A stretch of DNA of 8,237 bases from Ignavibacteria bacterium (GTDB lineage: Bacteria; Bacteroidota; Ignavibacteria; Ignavibacteriales; Melioribacteraceae), in the NCBI GenBank assembly GCA_027347805.1, contig DAIEQP010000340.1, positions 1-8,237 on the forward strand, in the 5' to 3' direction. Within the stretch, counting starts at the first letter, position 1, and each line of letters opens with the position of its first letter. The position numbers and the translations under genes are program-made. The notes under the pieces are model-generated. The model was not told the DNA's origin. It made no database searches and saw only the letters and a program-made list of their open reading frames with translations. This document shows positions 1-6,347 of the stretch, one piece after another.

Positions 1-1615
1 CAAGAACGATTATTGGTGTGCCGGAAAAATATAAATGATGAAGTGTTCCAATTATTCCACCAGATAAAAATATTGTTGATGCAAGAACAGTTGCCTGCCC
101 GGCGGTTTTAAGACTCACTAATTTTAATCGTGCAAATAAAAATGCAATTACAACTGTAGCGAACACTTCAAAAAATCCTTCAACCCAAAGATGAACAACC
201 CACCAGCGCCAGTATTCTGCAACAGCAAGATTAGTATGTTTGCCATACATAAGTGCAGATGCATAAAACAGTGCAATCGCAACTGATGAAATTAAGAAGA
301 GTGTAAGAATTGGTTTCTGTTCATCTTTTTTTGCAAGCGCTGGTTTGATAGCCCGAACCATTAAGAACAACCACAACAATAAACCGATTAGCAATGCTGC
401 CTGGAAGAATCTTCCGAGATCAATGTATTCGTAACCGCTGTGTCCAAACAAAAACCAATTTGAGTCGGACATTTTGTTCATAACACTCAACCACTCGCCG
501 GCCATCGATCCAAGAACTACAACTATTAAAGCTCCGAATAAAATGTTCACTCCAAGTTTTTGAAATTTTGGCTCAACACCACTCACAGCTGGCCCAATAT
601 ATAAACCGGCGGCGAGCCAAGCTGTTGCAATCCAGAAAATTCCAAGTTGTGTATGCCAGGTTCTTGCAACTGTGTAGGGAAGAATTTGTGCTAATGGAAT
701 TCCGTAGAATCCATTTCCTTCAACTCCATAATGCGCTGTTACAACACCCATTACAATTTGCAGCAGAAGTAATCCTGTTACAACCCAGAAATATTTTATT
801 ACTGCTATTTGAGATGGAAATAAAACATTACCAAGTAATGGATCATTCTTCGGAATTTCTCCGTGAGGTTTTTCCTTTTCCTGTGAGGCGTAGAACCATG
901 CCATTCCGCCTATTCCTGCTAGCAACATGATAATACTTACACCTGTCCATACAATTGAATCTCCGGTCGGCTTATTACCGACTAATTCTTCATGCGGCCA
1001 GTTGCTTGTGTAGGTTACATTATCATTAGGTCTGTTTGTTGAAGCGGCCCATGATGTCCAGAAGAAAAACGCACTTAACTGTTTTAATTTTTCAGGATCG
1101 GTTAAACTGTTTTTTCTGATTGCATAAGCTTCTTTTCCATTTATAAAAATTTCCGAATAATGTTTTGCGTTGTCTGCAATTGCAGATGCTCTTTCCGGAA
1201 TAATTTTAATTGATGAATTCGATTCATCAAATGTATTTTTACGGAAAACGTTTTCCAGTTTTGATCTTATAGAAGCTTTTTCTTCATCCTTCAAATTATC
1301 GTATTGAACACCAAACTGTTGCTGTGCCCACTTGTTAAGAACGAATACTGCTTCACGGTGAAGCCAATCAGCGCTCCAATCTGGGGCAACATAACTTCCA
1401 TGTCCCCATATTGAACCAACCTCCATTCCTCCCATTGCCTGCCAAACATTTTGTCCTTTTTGAATATCGTCTTTTGTAAAGACAACCTCACCGGTAGTGG
1501 TTACAACTTTTTCAGGGATTGGTGGAGCTTGTTGATAAATTCTTACTCCTATCCATCCAAGTACAGCGAATGAAACTAAAATCACTGCTGTAAAAGCCAG
1601 CCAGTATTTTTTCAT
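1..1615 (-). CDS. norB: Quinol-dependent nitric oxide reductase (qNOR), C-terminus beyond the window
   Basis: Reduces 2 NO to N2O in the cytoplasmic membrane with electrons from quinol; also named norZ. The first 538 residues are visible; the family is usually about 750-780, so roughly the last third is missing. An N-terminal helix (about 5-22) is followed by a periplasmic NorC-like domain (about 30-215) with no CxxCH. That absence marks the quinol type rather than the cytochrome c type. Visible ligands are His321 in ARTWHTQLGIFW (low-spin heme b), His475 and Glu479 in HLWVEGFFEVF, and His526-His527 in GTLHHLYFSGTP. The 475/479/526/527 spacing equals that of the FeB site of cNorB (207/211/258/259). 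The proximal heme b3 histidine lies outside the window. The ATG at 1615 follows AAAGGA (1623-1628), which lies inside the end of the ferredoxin gene. It is the last visible gene of the operon, two bases after the ferredoxin stop. Confidence 0.96.
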   Translation of the reverse strand, partial: MKKYWLAFTAVILVSFAVLGWIGVRIYQQAPPIPEKVVTTTGEVVFTKDDIQKGQNVWQAMGGMEVGSIWGHGSYVAPDWSADWLHREAVFVLNKWAQQQFGVQYDNLKDEEKASIRSKLENVFRKNTFDESNSSIKIIPERASAIADNAKHYSEIFINGKEAYAIRKNSLTDPEKLKQLSAFFFWTSWAASTNRPNDNVTYTSNWPHEELVGNKPTGDSIVWTGVSIIMLLAGIGGMAWFYASQEKEKPHGEIPKNDPLLGNVLFPSQIAVIKYFWVVTGLLLLQIVMGVVTAHYGVEGNGFYGIPLAQILPYTVARTWHTQLGIFWIATAWLAAGLYIGPAVSGVEPKFQKLGVNILFGALIVVVLGSMAGEWLSVMNKMSDSNWFLFGHSGYEYIDLGRFFQAALLIGLLLWLFLMVRAIKPALAKKDEQKPILTLFLISSVAIALFYASALMYGKHTNLAVAEYWRWWVVHLWVEGFFEVFATVVIAFLFARLKLVSLKTAGQATVLASTIFLSGGIIGTLHHLYFSGTPIIVL

Positions 1616-1617
1616 GT

Positions 1618-1869
1618 TTATTTCCTTTTATAATTAAATGAATATTTGTTTGTAATTTTTATTATGCACTTCATTGGGCAGATCTCAAGACAAAGAGGAA
1701 GTTTTGAAAAACCTTTACACTCATTGCATTTTGATGGGATAACAAAGAAATGCTTTGCAGATAATCGTTCGATTTTTTTTCTTGTGCGATGACTTTCAAT
1801 AGCATCCACAGGGCATTCTTCTTTACATGCACTGCAATTGATACATTCATCAGTAATCACGTAAGACAC
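1618..1869 (-). CDS. 2[4Fe-4S] ferredoxin, Alvin/YfhL-like
   Basis: Small soluble electron carrier of 83 residues. The first cluster motif is C9-x2-C12-x2-C15-x3-C19-P. The second is C48-x2-C51-x8-C60-x3-C64-P, with an extra C68. The eight-residue insertion between the second and third cysteines is typical of Allochromatium vinosum-type (Alvin/YfhL) ferredoxins, which often have low, widely separated potentials. A basic linker (about 28-39) joins the two halves, and the C-terminus is also lysine-rich. The start is GTG, directly abutting the previous stop (TAAGTG). A strong AAAAGGAG lies at 1881-1888, about 11 bases upstream, so translation may be coupled to the preceding gene. Its place between a heme-copper-like membrane protein and qNOR suggests a link to NO metabolism, but qNOR takes electrons from quinol, so a direct donor role is unproven. 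Family certain, partner unknown. Confidence 0.92.
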   Translation of the reverse strand: MSYVITDECINCSACKEECPVDAIESHRTRKKIERLSAKHFFVIPSKCNECKGFSKLPLCLEICPMKCIIKITNKYSFNYKRK

Positions 1870-2328
1870 TTAGAATTTTTCTCCTTTTGCTTCACGCAGA
1901 TAGCTTCCAACCGATCTAATTCTACCCCACATCGAAATAAAAAAAATCAGAATCCCTATTACCTGACTGATTGAGGTTATTGTAATCATCAGTTTGGTCA
2001 ATGTATTTGGTAATGAAAATGATGAGACAACCTGAAACATGAATCGAAGAAAAGTAGATGCTGTCATTAGAAAATAATCAAACAAGATTAAATTAGGCCT
2101 ATATAGTTTGTCCTCTTTTTCTGCGCGTGGAAAAAACCAGAGAGCAACACCCATAATCATCATCATTACAGCACCAACCAGAATTATGTGTGTGTGTGCC
2201 GAAATTAAATCAGGGTGGGGCCAAACGTCGTAAAAATTTTTCTCGATCATCATAAAAAGCCCGGTGAGGATTCCGATGACCAGGAAAATTATGCTTGTTT
2301 TGATGAAGTAACGTACGGTTGAAAACAT
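1870..2328 (-). CDS. Four-helix membrane protein resembling a fragment of heme-copper oxidase subunit I
   Basis: 152 residues with four predicted membrane helices at about 10-28, 43-66, 80-104 and 110-134. Helix 2 begins HPDLISAHTHIILVG, giving His38, His45 and His47. The A-H-T-H-x-x-L-x-G pattern resembles heme-ligating helices in cbb3-type oxidase subunit I and NnrS-like proteins. At about a quarter of subunit I length it lacks the remaining metal sites, so it cannot be a complete oxidase. A heme-binding, electron-transfer or NO-sensing accessory role is inference. The ATG at 2328 has AAGGAT (2335-2340) six bases upstream. It is the first gene of the operon, downstream of the FNR-type box, and its TAA touches the ferredoxin GTG. 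The C-terminus (135-152) is charged and likely cytoplasmic. The alternative is a plain structural membrane protein without heme. Confidence 0.82.
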   Translation of the reverse strand: MFSTVRYFIKTSIIFLVIGILTGLFMMIEKNFYDVWPHPDLISAHTHIILVGAVMMMIMGVALWFFPRAEKEDKLYRPNLILFDYFLMTASTFLRFMFQVVSSFSLPNTLTKLMITITSISQVIGILIFFISMWGRIRSVGSYLREAKGEKF

Positions 2329-2353
2329 GAATAAATCCTTATTCTAATGACGA

Positions 2354-2359
2354 AATATC
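2354..2359 (-). promoter_or_regulatory. Predicted -10 element of the NO-reductase operon
   Basis: On the minus strand this reads GATATT, four of six matches to TATAAT. It is centred so that a start site at about 2347 puts the FNR-type box at -41.5. The leader would be about 19 bases and would include the AAGGAT ribosome site. No -35 hexamer is evident, as is usual for FNR-type class II promoters. Confidence 0.5.
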
Positions 2360-2381
2360 GAATAAGCGGAGAAAACGTCCT

Positions 2382-2395
2382 TTGACTTAAGTCAG
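2382..2395 (-). promoter_or_regulatory. FNR/DNR-type operator
   Basis: The site reads TTGAC-TTAA-GTCAG on the plus strand, with a perfect 12-bp palindrome TGACTTAAGTCA at 2383-2394. The FNR consensus is TTGAT-N4-ATCAA, and DNR/NnrR sites commonly use TTGAC or GTCAA halves. The box lies between the end of the Crp/Fnr-type gene and the start of the NO-reductase operon. It is the only good match I found in the window. The adjacent regulator carries the E-x-x-S-R residues that read this core in FNR. Confidence 0.75.
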
Positions 2396-2426
2396 AAAAG
2401 TGATTTTTCTAATTGAGAATGGAAAC

Positions 2427-3134
2427 TTATGATGCCAATCGTTTCAATCTTTGAGGATCGGAAATAAAAATATTTTTACCGGAAACACGTATGATTTTTT
2501 CGTTCTGAAGTTTTTTAAAAGTCCGGGAGAGAGTTTCTGTTATAGTGCCTAAATATGCGGCAATATTTTTTTTGGGAACCGTAAGTTTTAAAAATGGTTC
2601 AGCAAGTTTTTCTGTTTTATTTTTTTTTATTTCATCTAACAGAAAAGATGCAAGCCGGCCGACAATATCTTTTGTTGTTAATTCCTCAACTTTATTTGTA
2701 AGCACTCTCAACCTTTTTGCAAAACTTTCCAGCATTTTTAAACTCAGGTGAGGATATTTCTTAAGAAGGTTTAAGAATTCTTTTCTCGGAATGAATAATA
2801 AAACAGACTCGCTTGTTGCCTGGGCATTAACTACATAACTGCCTCCTTCAAAGAGAGCAATGTCTCCAAAGGAATCGAAAGGTTTTATCAGATGAAATAT
2901 TGATTCTTTTCCTTCAGCTGATAAACGAAAGACTTTAACAGCGCCTTTTAGCAAAATATAAAAGCCTTTGTAAACATCTCCTTCGGAAAAAAGAATTTGG
3001 GATTTGGAAAACTTTGTGAGTTTTGTAATTGACGTAATTTTTCTTAATTCTTCAACGCTCAGCTCAGTAAATGGCGGAAGCTTTCTAAGTGATTCGTTTG
3101 ATAGATTATTCTCTGGTAACAAATTATTTCTCAT
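2427..3134 (-). CDS. Crp/Fnr-family regulator, cysteine-free (DNR/NnrR-like)
   Basis: Transcription factor of 235 residues. It has an N-terminal cyclic-nucleotide-binding-fold sensor (about 18-130), a long dimerisation helix (about 130-157) and a C-terminal winged helix-turn-helix (about 185-230). The recognition helix TITETLSRTFKKLQ (197-210) places E200, S203 and R204 where E. coli FNR has E209, S212 and R213, which predicts binding to TTGA(T/C)-N4-(A/G)TCAA. The protein contains no cysteine, so it cannot be an oxygen-sensing [4Fe-4S] FNR. The typical Crp cAMP-pocket R-T/S-A-S motif is also not evident. A heme/NO or redox signal, as in DNR/NnrR, is inferred from the neighbouring NO reductase and the box at 2382-2395. 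The ATG at 3134 lacks a clear Shine-Dalgarno, but no better start is available. Confidence 0.9.
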   Translation of the reverse strand: MRNNLLPENNLSNESLRKLPPFTELSVEELRKITSITKLTKFSKSQILFSEGDVYKGFYILLKGAVKVFRLSAEGKESIFHLIKPFDSFGDIALFEGGSYVVNAQATSESVLLFIPRKEFLNLLKKYPHLSLKMLESFAKRLRVLTNKVEELTTKDIVGRLASFLLDEIKKNKTEKLAEPFLKLTVPKKNIAAYLGTITETLSRTFKKLQNEKIIRVSGKNIFISDPQRLKRLAS

Positions 3135-3210
3135 TCAGCCGAATGTAAAATAATAAATAGGCTGCAAAAATGTAGAGGGCAGAAAAGAATAAAAATTTTG
3201 TAAATACTTC

Positions 3211-3369
3211 TTAACGTAAATCCAATTCTTTTATTGCAAGTCCAATTGCTGTTTCGATCGAGTATCTATCGTTTAAGTACTTTGTTACTCTGTTAATAAA
3301 ATTCTTTTTGAATTTTCTCGGTACCAGTACTCCGTAAAATACTCTTGCCAGTTCTAAAACTTTTTCCAT
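3211..3369 (-). CDS. Possible small protein of 52 residues, unknown function
   Basis: An open frame from ATG at 3369 to TAA at 3211 encodes a basic 52-residue product that begins MEKVLELARVFYG and ends GLAIKELDLR. It has an amphipathic helical look and no cysteine, signal peptide or membrane helix. Codon choice (AAA, GAA, TTA, AGA) matches neighbouring genes. It occupies about half of the otherwise gene-free 3135-3448 stretch, on the same strand as the Crp/Fnr-type gene and 76 bases upstream of it. There is no convincing Shine-Dalgarno, and an in-frame stop lies a few codons upstream, so the frame cannot be longer. I do not recognise the family. It could be a real small protein, a degenerate remnant or chance. 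Confidence 0.45.
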   Translation of the reverse strand: MEKVLELARVFYGVLVPRKFKKNFINRVTKYLNDRYSIETAIGLAIKELDLR

Positions 3370-3448
3370 GATTAATTTATTTTTGTTCTACTTAGATTAT
3401 CGTAAAGAATAATTTATTTTTGAATGCAATTTAGAAAAAAGGATATAT
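3370..3448. promoter_or_regulatory. Divergent AT-rich intergenic region with presumed promoters
   Basis: These 79 bases separate the small minus-strand frame from the plus-strand aminotransferase gene and should hold the promoter of the latter. The best plus-strand guess is TTGTTC (3383-3388) with AATAAT (3408-3413), but the 19-base spacer is long. No FNR-type box is seen. The ribosome site AAGGA (3439-3443) precedes the ATG at 3449 by five bases. Confidence 0.3.
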
Positions 3449-4579
3449 ATGTCGGTAGAGCAAATTCGTTCTCTTTTTCCTCATCTTGATACAGGACAAA
3501 TTTATTTTAATCATGCTGCAATTGGTCCCTGGAGTAAAAAAGTATTAGATAGAATTAATGAATATGCCTCTCAAAGAAGCGGAAGTATGGTTGAAAACTA
3601 TCCCTTCTTTCTTGAAAAAAATGCTAGTGCAAAAGAAAAACTTAGTAAAATTATTAATTCTACATCGGATAGACTGGCCTGGGTTGATAATGTTTCCAAT
3701 GGATTAAATATCCTTGCGAATGGATTAGAATGGAAAACCGGCGATAGGATAATATTGAATGATATCGAATTCCCTTCAAACATATACCCGTTTATGAATC
3801 TACAAAAGCAGGGGGTTGAAATTGATTTTGTTAAATCCAGAAATGGTATTGTTGATGTTCAGGATATCGAAAAGTTAATTGTGCCTAAAACAAAATTAGT
3901 ATCAATAAGCAGTGTTCAATTTTTATCCGGTTACCGGGCAGATTTAGATTCAATTGGCGAACTCTGTAAAAAGCACAACATAATTTTCTGTGTTGATGTA
4001 ATTCAAGGTGTAGGAGTAGTTGAGCATGATGTTGTAAAATCAAAAATTGATTTTTTAACGGGAGGGACTCAGAAATGGCTGATGAGTTCTCAAGGCTTAT
4101 CTTATATTTATTTAACAGAAGAGTTGCAGAAAAAAATTGCACCTAAAAATGTTGGATGGACTTCGGTTTCTGATGCATGGAATCTTCTAGATTACAACTT
4201 AACATTAAAATCCACAGCTGATTCACTTCAGTGCGGAACAATAAATGTACTTGGTGTTTGTATTTTCGAATCGGTTCTAGATGTTTTCCTGGATTTCGGG
4301 ATGAAAAATGTTGAAAGCAGAATTCTTGAAAATTCAGTTTATTTCATTAAGAAACTTTCTGAAACTGGATTAAATCCAATTCTTAATAATTTGTCCGAGA
4401 AGAAAATTGCCGGAATCATATCATTCAGGCATGAAAAGGCGGATCAAATTTTTTCATTACTCCAGAGCAGAAAAATATATGCAGCAATTAGAGAAGGAAT
4501 GATTCGATTCTCTCCCCATTTTTATAATACACTGGATGAAATAGATTTTGTAATTGATGAGCTAAAATGTATGGTTTAA
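3449..4579 (+). CDS. Class-V aminotransferase-fold PLP enzyme (not a typical cysteine desulfurase)
   Basis: A fold-type I PLP enzyme of 376 residues, presumably cytoplasmic. Asp183 and Gln186 in FCVDVIQGVG contact the cofactor, and Lys209 in GGTQKWLMSSQG is the Schiff-base lysine. Phosphate-binding N-x-S-N-G (81-85) and Arg353 in IRFSPHFYN (substrate carboxylate) are also visible. In IscS, the residue before the V-N-N-E-I-G segment is a ring-stacking histidine; here the segment reads SSVQFLSGYRADL, so Gln157 takes that place. The mobile loop near 312-320 has no cysteine, so the catalytic Cys of IscS/SufS-type desulfurases is missing. This points to the isopenicillin-N epimerase/EgtE-like branch, whose members include lyases, epimerases and aminotransferases. 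The substrate cannot be read from the sequence. It stands alone, and the downstream genes are convergent. Start supported by AAGGA at 3439-3443. Confidence 0.9.
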   Translation: MSVEQIRSLFPHLDTGQIYFNHAAIGPWSKKVLDRINEYASQRSGSMVENYPFFLEKNASAKEKLSKIINSTSDRLAWVDNVSNGLNILANGLEWKTGDRIILNDIEFPSNIYPFMNLQKQGVEIDFVKSRNGIVDVQDIEKLIVPKTKLVSISSVQFLSGYRADLDSIGELCKKHNIIFCVDVIQGVGVVEHDVVKSKIDFLTGGTQKWLMSSQGLSYIYLTEELQKKIAPKNVGWTSVSDAWNLLDYNLTLKSTADSLQCGTINVLGVCIFESVLDVFLDFGMKNVESRILENSVYFIKKLSETGLNPILNNLSEKKIAGIISFRHEKADQIFSLLQSRKIYAAIREGMIRFSPHFYNTLDEIDFVIDELKCMV

Positions 4580-4585
4580 AATAAA

Positions 4586-4647
4586 GAAAGGGAAACAAAT
4601 CAAATCATATGTGGGGGGAGCATATGACCCAATCTGAAGTCCCTTTC
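4586..4647. terminator. Nested inverted repeat between convergent genes, possible bidirectional terminator
   Basis: The outer arms are GAAAGGGA (4586-4593) and TCCCTTTC (4640-4647). An inner hairpin has arms TCATATG (4605-4611) and CATATGA (4621-4627) around a nine-base loop holding six consecutive G (4613-4618). On the plus strand a T-rich stretch follows at 4652-4660. The position between converging stops (4579 and 4653) fits termination of both transcripts. The stems are modest and the outer loop is long, so efficiency is uncertain. Confidence 0.45.
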
Positions 4648-4652
4648 AAAAT

Positions 4653-4871
4653 TTATTTTTCTGGTGAATAACTCAATTCAATTTTTACGTGAAAATCTGC
4701 GCCGCTGAACAAAGTATATTTAACTTCGCCAATTGTGCATTTGTAATCTTCACCAACTAAATCGCTTACAACTTTTGAAATTGCACCTTCAAGCTGGCCC
4801 ACGCTGACAGCTTTTAATTTATTCTTAAGAAGTTTATCAACGTCAATTGTTTTTTCCTGTTCACCTGCCAT
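4653..4871 (-). CDS. Hypothetical small protein, 72 residues
   Basis: I do not recognise this family. The product is soluble and acidic at the N-terminus (MAGEQEKTIDVDKLL), with a likely helix at about 10-40 followed by a beta-rich end (about 43-70, containing CTIGEVKYTLF and FHVKIELSYSP). It has one cysteine, no signal peptide and no membrane segment. The ATG at 4871 has a textbook AGGAG (4878-4882) six bases upstream, which strongly supports a real gene. It lies 43 bases downstream of the phosphomannomutase gene on the same strand and probably shares its transcript. Its stop lies beside the inverted repeat at the convergent junction. A functional link with sugar-phosphate metabolism is only positional. 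Confidence 0.75.
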   Translation of the reverse strand: MAGEQEKTIDVDKLLKNKLKAVSVGQLEGAISKVVSDLVGEDYKCTIGEVKYTLFSGADFHVKIELSYSPEK

Positions 4872-4914
4872 TAATGTCTCCTGTGCAATTCAAATTTATG
4901 ATTGTAATTTATTA

Positions 4915-6261
4915 TTAACTTCTAATCAAATCAAGAATTTCTTTTGTTTTTTCATGCATTAATTTTTCGTTCGCTTTGCTTTCAACATTTAATCTAAGCA
5001 ATGGTTCCGTGTTGCTCATTCTTACATTAAAACGCCATTCGGGGTATTCAATGCTTATTCCATCAAGTTCATCTAAAATTCCATCCGAATATTTTTCTTT
5101 TAGCAAGGCAATTTTTGCCTTCCCATCGGAAACAGTGCTGTTTATTTCACCTGAACACGGGTAAGCAGCTACCATTTCTTCTACCAGCTCAGATAGATTC
5201 TTATTCTCTTCCGAAATCAATTGCAGGATAAGAAGGAAAGGAATCAGACCGCTGTCTGAATAAGAATTATCCCTGAAATAATGATGAGCAGACATCTCGC
5301 CGCCATAAATCGAATTTACTTCTCTCATTTTCTGCTTTATGAATGCATGTCCGCTGACCGAGACAACAGCTTCTCCATTAGCTTTTTTAACTTCATCAAT
5401 TGTATTCCAGACTAATCTCGGATCGTGTACAATTTTTTCGCCAGGATTTGTTTTCAGAATAGATTTTGCAAGCAGCGCAACAATATAATATCCCTCGATA
5501 AAGTTGCTTTTTTCATCGAAGAAGAAGCATCGATCGTAATCTCCATCCCATGCAACTCCAAGATCAGCTTTAAATTTTTTGATTGCGTCAATTGTTGGCT
5601 GTCTGTTTTCCGGCAATAAAGGATTTGGAACACCATTTGGAAAATTTGAATCAGGTTCATGAAAAACTTTTATCATTTTTATTGGAAGAAATTTTTCAAG
5701 GGCATCGAGAGCCGGACCAACACAGCCATTACCTGCATTTACTACAACATTAAGAGGTTTTATTTTTTTTGCATCATAAAAATTCTGAAGGTTGCTGATA
5801 AATTCATTCATGATATTTTTCTGAATGACTTTACCTTTTGTTGAAGCAACTTCACCCAATTCGTTTTTGAGAATCATTTGCTCAACATCAGAAAGTCCTG
5901 ATTCCATTCCCATTGGTTTTGAACCTTTCTTCACAAACTTCAATCCGTTATACTCGGGAGGGTTGTGGCTGGCTGTGATCATTACACCGCCGTCTGTATT
6001 TAGAAAAGGTGTTCCGAAATAAATCATTTCAGTTCCGCATAAACCCAGATCAATTGCGTCGCAACCGGCATCTGTAATTCCATCTGCAAGTGCTTTTGAT
6101 AATTCCGGAGAAGATTTTCTTACGTCCATTCCTATTAGAATAGATTTTGCGTTAAGGTATTTTACAACAGCACGACCAACTTTATATGCTAAATCAACAT
6201 TTAAGTCACCAGGGACTTTACCTCTTATATCATAAGCTTTGAAAGACGGAATTCTTTCCAT
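4915..6261 (-). CDS. manB: Phosphomannomutase/phosphoglucomutase
   Basis: Cytoplasmic alpha-D-phosphohexomutase of 448 residues. It interconverts hexose 6- and 1-phosphates (mannose and/or glucose) to feed nucleotide-sugar synthesis for polysaccharides. All four family motifs are present in order: TASHNP with phospho-Ser98, the metal loop DGDYDR (239-244), the sugar-specificity loop GGEMSAHHYF (320-329) and the phosphate-binding RMSNTEP (414-420). The GEMSxHH loop is typical of dual PMM/PGM enzymes such as AlgC, so glucose and mannose phosphates are both plausible. I chose ATG at 6261 because GGGAG (6267-6271) lies five bases upstream and the protein then begins MERIPSFKAYDIRG, as family members do. 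The frame stays open to 6402, but those 47 residues lack family similarity and would run into the divergent gene. Length is normal. Confidence 0.96.
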   Translation of the reverse strand: MERIPSFKAYDIRGKVPGDLNVDLAYKVGRAVVKYLNAKSILIGMDVRKSSPELSKALADGITDAGCDAIDLGLCGTEMIYFGTPFLNTDGGVMITASHNPPEYNGLKFVKKGSKPMGMESGLSDVEQMILKNELGEVASTKGKVIQKNIMNEFISNLQNFYDAKKIKPLNVVVNAGNGCVGPALDALEKFLPIKMIKVFHEPDSNFPNGVPNPLLPENRQPTIDAIKKFKADLGVAWDGDYDRCFFFDEKSNFIEGYYIVALLAKSILKTNPGEKIVHDPRLVWNTIDEVKKANGEAVVSVSGHAFIKQKMREVNSIYGGEMSAHHYFRDNSYSDSGLIPFLLILQLISEENKNLSELVEEMVAAYPCSGEINSTVSDGKAKIALLKEKYSDGILDELDGISIEYPEWRFNVRMSNTEPLLRLNVESKANEKLMHEKTKEILDLIRS

Positions 6262-6347
6262 TTTTACTCCCAAAATTTTCTTTCCAAAAGTAAGGATTTG
6301 TTTAATAAGTTTTAATTTGTTCGGATGAATTTTTACATCGATTTGAA

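Noticed and set aside
568..930. 120-codon plus-strand open frame
   Set aside because: It lies antisense to the conserved qNOR core, has a low-complexity composition, and has no ribosome site or family likeness.
1291..1491. 66-codon minus-strand frame inside qNOR
   Set aside because: It is a different frame of the strand that encodes the conserved NorC-like domain; the qNOR frame explains the sequence fully.
2394..2410. AGAAAA-GTGAT-TTTTCT hairpin as a terminator of the regulator gene
   Set aside because: The stem is only six AT-rich pairs and overlaps the operator; too weak to call.
3136..3164. CAGCC...GGCTG pairing next to the regulator start as a translation-control hairpin
   Set aside because: Only five base pairs across a 19-base loop; such matches are expected by chance.
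3885..4142. 85-codon minus-strand frame opposite the class-V enzyme
   Set aside because: It is antisense to the PLP-binding core, with no start signals or recognisable domains.
5454..5660. 68-codon minus-strand frame inside the phosphomannomutase
   Set aside because: The overlapping frame of the mutase holds the DGDYDR metal loop, so this is an out-of-frame shadow, not a frameshift.
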